Position numbers and translations under genes: made by a program. DNA of 64,000 nt from JAUUZQ01 sp964538375 (GTDB lineage Bacteria; Bacteroidota; Bacteroidia; Bacteroidales; GCA-2748055): NCBI GenBank assembly GCA_964538375.1, contig CAZIFQ010000004.1:1-64000 (forward strand), in the 5' to 3' direction. Numbering within the stretch: position 1 is the first letter of the stretch; each line of letters opens with the position of its first letter. Shown here one piece after another: positions 61,747 through 64,000 of this stretch. The notes beneath the pieces are model-generated. The model was given only the letters and a program-made list of their open reading frames with translations. It was not told the DNA's origin and ran no database searches.

Positions 61747-61797
61747 ACATGGGTCTTCTGCAGGTAGAACTACCTGCAGAAGACCCATGTTTTTTTG
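61747..61797. terminator. Perfect 21-bp hairpin terminator
   Basis: A perfect inverted repeat has arms at 61747-61767 and 61770-61790, separated by AA. The arm begins ACATGGGTCTTCTGC and ends AGGTAG. A run of seven T follows, so it terminates the GIN gene and, from the other side, may also stop rpoD transcripts. The stem is unusually long. Confidence 0.85.
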
Positions 61798-61824
61798 AAA
61801 GACTGCCTACTGCTCACTGAAAAA

Positions 61825-62688
61825 TTATCCCAAATAACTTTTCAATATCTTACTTCTTGTTGTATGCTTTAATCTCTTAATGGCTTTCTCTTTGATCTGG
61901 CGAACACGCTCCCGTGTAAGATTAAATTCTTCACCAATTTCTTCCAATGTGTGTGGATGCTTACCATTCAGGCCAAAGTAGAGCCGGATAATGCTTGCCT
62001 CCCGATAGGTGAGTGTTGACAAGGCTCTTTCGATTTCCTTACGCAGCAAATCAGTAAGTAATCCCTTGTCAGGACTGGGAGTATCGCCATTCAGCAATAC
62101 GTCATACATATTTCCGTCTTCTCCATCAAGCAGGGGAGCATCCATAGAAACATGGCGCCCGGAGCTTCGTATGGCATCTTTTACATCTTCGGGAGCCAGC
62201 TCCAGTGCTTTTGCAATTTCCAGAATGGTTGGCTCTCTTTCAAATTTTTGCTCTAATTCAGCAAAAGTTTTATTAATCTTATTGATGGAACCAATTTTAT
62301 TAAGGGGAAGTCTTACAATTCTTGCCTGCTCCGCAAGTGCTTGTAGTATAGACTGTCGGATCCACCAAACAGCGTATGAAATAAATTTAAATCCCCTTGT
62401 TTCATCGAATCGTTGTGCTGCCTTGATCAAACCCAGGTTTCCTTCATTTATCAGGTCAGGTAAACTTAATCCCTGGTTCTGATATTGTTTTGAAACAGAT
62501 ACAACAAATCGCAGGTTGGCTTTGATCAGTTTTTCCATGGCTGCAGAATCGCCTTTCTTAATCTGTCTGGCTAGCTCAACTTCCTCATCTGCAGTAATTA
62601 AATCAACTTTTCCAATCTCATGAAGATATTTATCCAGGGAAGGGGTTTCCCGGTTGGTTACCTGCTTGATTATTTTTAACTGCCGCAT
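61825..62688 (-). CDS. rpoD: Housekeeping sigma factor RpoD (sigma-ABfr type)
   Basis: A primary sigma factor of 287 residues, the short form usual in Bacteroidota without a long region 1.1. Region 1.2 is LDKYLHEIGKVDLITADEEV; region 2 has DLINEGNLGLIKAAQRFDET and FISYAVWWIRQSILQALAEQ; region 3 follows; region 4 ends with the helix-turn-helix TLEEIGEEFNLTRERVRQIK. It directs RNA polymerase to TAnnTTTG promoters such as those noted above. It is divergent from rho. Confidence 0.96.
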   Translation of the reverse strand: MRQLKIIKQVTNRETPSLDKYLHEIGKVDLITADEEVELARQIKKGDSAAMEKLIKANLRFVVSVSKQYQNQGLSLPDLINEGNLGLIKAAQRFDETRGFKFISYAVWWIRQSILQALAEQARIVRLPLNKIGSINKINKTFAELEQKFEREPTILEIAKALELAPEDVKDAIRSSGRHVSMDAPLLDGEDGNMYDVLLNGDTPSPDKGLLTDLLRKEIERALSTLTYREASIIRLYFGLNGKHPHTLEEIGEEFNLTRERVRQIKEKAIKRLKHTTRSKILKSYLG

Positions 62689-63091
62689 ACCAAATAGTGG
62701 ATTAAGATGGCTGAATTGGCTTTTATACGTAAAATTGAGTATAAGGTTACAAAAAACTATTTAATTTCTATTATGCCTATACTGTTATATAACAACAATT
62801 ATCTACTTTGTTTATAGTAGTATTTCATTAATTCACAAAATATAACTATCATATAATCAACACGATAAGTAATTCAATTGTTTTTTTAATAGAATTACCT
62901 ATGTATTCATTACTAGTTAATTATGAAAATATACTGACAATTCTTTAAGCTTATATTTTGCTAGTTGCTTATAATTCTTTAATATTGCATCAAATTCCAG
63001 ACAAACTTACGTCTGTAGCTTTTCAAAAAAGTTTCCTTTATTATATTTTAATAATCCATAAACATTTTCAAAATACCTATTAATATTAAGT
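62689..63091. other. Divergent rpoD-rho intergenic region
   Basis: About 400 bp of AT-rich DNA must contain both promoters and a long rho leader. I see no perfect TAnnTTTG with a matching -35, and only a small inverted repeat (CAGAC at about 62998 with GTCTG about 8 bp later). Rho genes are often autoregulated through their leaders, but the sequence shows no clear attenuator. Confidence 0.4.
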
Positions 63092-64000
63092 ATGTACGAT
63101 ATTCTTGAATTAAACAAAAAGCTTCTTCCTGAATTAAAAGAGATAGCTAAAGAACTAAAAGTCAAGAGGGTAGAGTCATTTCGTAAACAAGATTTAGTTT
63201 ACAAAATTCTCGATACCCAGGCGATTGTAGCTTCTGAATCAAAGACAGTGAAGAAGAAGGAGTCATCTAGAAAAGAGCAAGAACCTGCGAAGAAGGAGAT
63301 GACACCAAAAGAGAACAGGTCACAAGGTCCGCCAAAGCAAAAACGCAACAGGCCGCCGAGAAAAGATGAGATAGAAAAATCTCCTGACCGAAAACAAAAT
63401 GAGCCTATTCCGGAAGGAAAAGGTGCAGAAGAAAAACCAAAAGATCAAAAAAGCGCGGATCATAAAAATGAGCAGCGTAAAGGTCAACGGGAACAAGGCA
63501 ATAAAGGCAATCAAGCCAGCCAGCCAAATAAAGGCAATCAAGCCAGCCAGTCAAATAAAGGTAATCAAGCCAGCCTGCCAAATAAAGGTAATCAAGCAAG
63601 TCAAGTTAACCAGGGCCATCAAGCTGGTCAAGGTAACTCAAGCAACCATGATAACCAGGGCAACCAGGCCAGAAAAAAGGATGATTATCAGAACAGAAGA
63701 AATCAGCAGCCGCAAGACCGAACTGGTGGAAAGAGGCCGTTTGATAGAAACGATCGGGGAGAACAGCCAAGGCATGAGAAGCAGGAACGCAGGATTGTGG
63801 ATAAGTATGATTTTGAGGGTCTGATTATCAATTCAGGTGTTCTGGAGATAATGCCTGATGGATATGGGTTCCTTCGTTCAGCAGATTATAATTACCTGAG
63901 TTCACCTGATGATATATATGTATCACAAAGTCAGATTAAATTATTTGGTTTGAAGACTGGTGATTATGTAAAAGGAGCTATTCGTCCTCCAAAAGAGGGG
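63092..64000 (+). CDS. rho: Transcription termination factor Rho with disordered insert, partial
   Basis: The first 303 codons of rho, cut by the window end. The N-terminal helical domain (MYDILELNKKLLPELKEIAK, then VESFRKQDLVYKIL) is followed by a disordered insert of roughly 190 residues (about 50-240), rich in Lys, Glu, Asn, Gln and Gly. It includes five 9-residue repeats NKGNQASQP at residues 137-181. The RNA-binding cold-shock-like domain begins at about 244 (GVLEIMPDGYGFLRS). The insert resembles the disordered region of Bacteroides Rho, which is known to drive condensate formation. ATG 63092 fits the AT-rich leader. The ATPase part lies outside the window. Confidence 0.93.
   Translation, partial: MYDILELNKKLLPELKEIAKELKVKRVESFRKQDLVYKILDTQAIVASESKTVKKKESSRKEQEPAKKEMTPKENRSQGPPKQKRNRPPRKDEIEKSPDRKQNEPIPEGKGAEEKPKDQKSADHKNEQRKGQREQGNKGNQASQPNKGNQASQSNKGNQASLPNKGNQASQVNQGHQAGQGNSSNHDNQGNQARKKDDYQNRRNQQPQDRTGGKRPFDRNDRGEQPRHEKQERRIVDKYDFEGLIINSGVLEIMPDGYGFLRSADYNYLSSPDDIYVSQSQIKLFGLKTGDYVKGAIRPPKEG
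63500..63634 (+). repeat. 27-bp tandem repeat inside rho
   Basis: Five 27-bp units beginning AATAAAGGCAATCAAGCC start at 63500, 63527, 63554, 63581 and 63608; the first four are almost identical at DNA level and the fifth is degenerate. They encode 9-residue repeats of NKGNQASQP type and could expand or contract without loss of frame. Confidence 0.85.

Noticed and set aside
1..64000. Search for transposase, integrase, phage structural or toxin-antitoxin genes
   Set aside because: None could be recognised in any frame, although repeats suggest past mobility.

Overview
The window looks like a chromosomal segment of an anaerobic or facultatively anaerobic Bacteroidota. The evidence is Por-type (T9SS) C-terminal sorting domains on a secreted nuclease and an esterase, a 287-residue housekeeping sigma factor of the Bacteroidota RpoD type, carboxypeptidase-regulatory/TonB-plug modules, promoters of the TAnnTTTG type (for example before tRNA-Gly), an Rnf complex, and a glycyl radical enzyme. 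The GC content is low and gene ends carry many small repeats. A run of exactly 100 N (9859-9958) shows that this is a draft scaffold.

Bases 1-10,300 are an accessory region. It holds the C-terminal part of a type ISP restriction-modification enzyme, several unrecognised or secreted proteins, a possibly defence-related protein (4770-5537), a T9SS-exported endonuclease I, a YecR-like lipoprotein and an RHS-like lipoprotein. It ends in a disturbed tRNA locus: 3' halves of tRNA-Val and tRNA-Pro, an intact tRNA-Met(CAT), and tandem 87-bp modules that carry only the 5' part of a tRNA-Phe-like gene. An intact tRNA-Gly(CCC) closes the region. Short inverted and direct repeats and a relic of the nuclease gene's 5' end point to repeated insertion and deletion.

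Bases 10,300-38,700 are mostly metabolism and envelope. They include glycerol kinase, acyltransferases, a MATE exporter, and an activase plus glycyl radical enzyme pair that matches trans-4-hydroxy-L-proline dehydratase (HypD). Next come a BlaI/M56 regulatory pair with a phased operator array, an M28 peptidase, an ECF sigma factor overlapping a TonB-type membrane protein, a T9SS esterase, a VWA protein, polyphosphate glucokinase, a receiver-only regulator, a penicillin-acylase family enzyme and an Omp85-type barrel. Three genes here (GNAT-like at 15311, DUF1684 at 21428, RsgA-like at 28434) keep both ends but have lost their middles.

Bases 38,700-64,000 are core genome. The order is the rseC-rnfBCDGEA operon, recG, a methyltransferase, a LolD/MacB-type ATPase, a cobalamin adenosyltransferase, a DUF2795 protein, and an outer-membrane biogenesis cluster (OstA-like protein and three SurA-like proteins). 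Then come guaB, recQ, a DUF5063/RNase D-like/RlmI operon, a GIN-domain lipoprotein, rpoD, and the first 303 codons of rho, which carries a long Asn/Gln/Gly-rich disordered insert.

The least expected structure is at gene ends. Heptanucleotide tandem repeats follow four stop codons, an octanucleotide array overlaps the region upstream of the glycyl radical activase, and GTAGAGACGCG palindromes follow two other stop codons. No transposase, integrase, CRISPR array or phage structural gene was seen.
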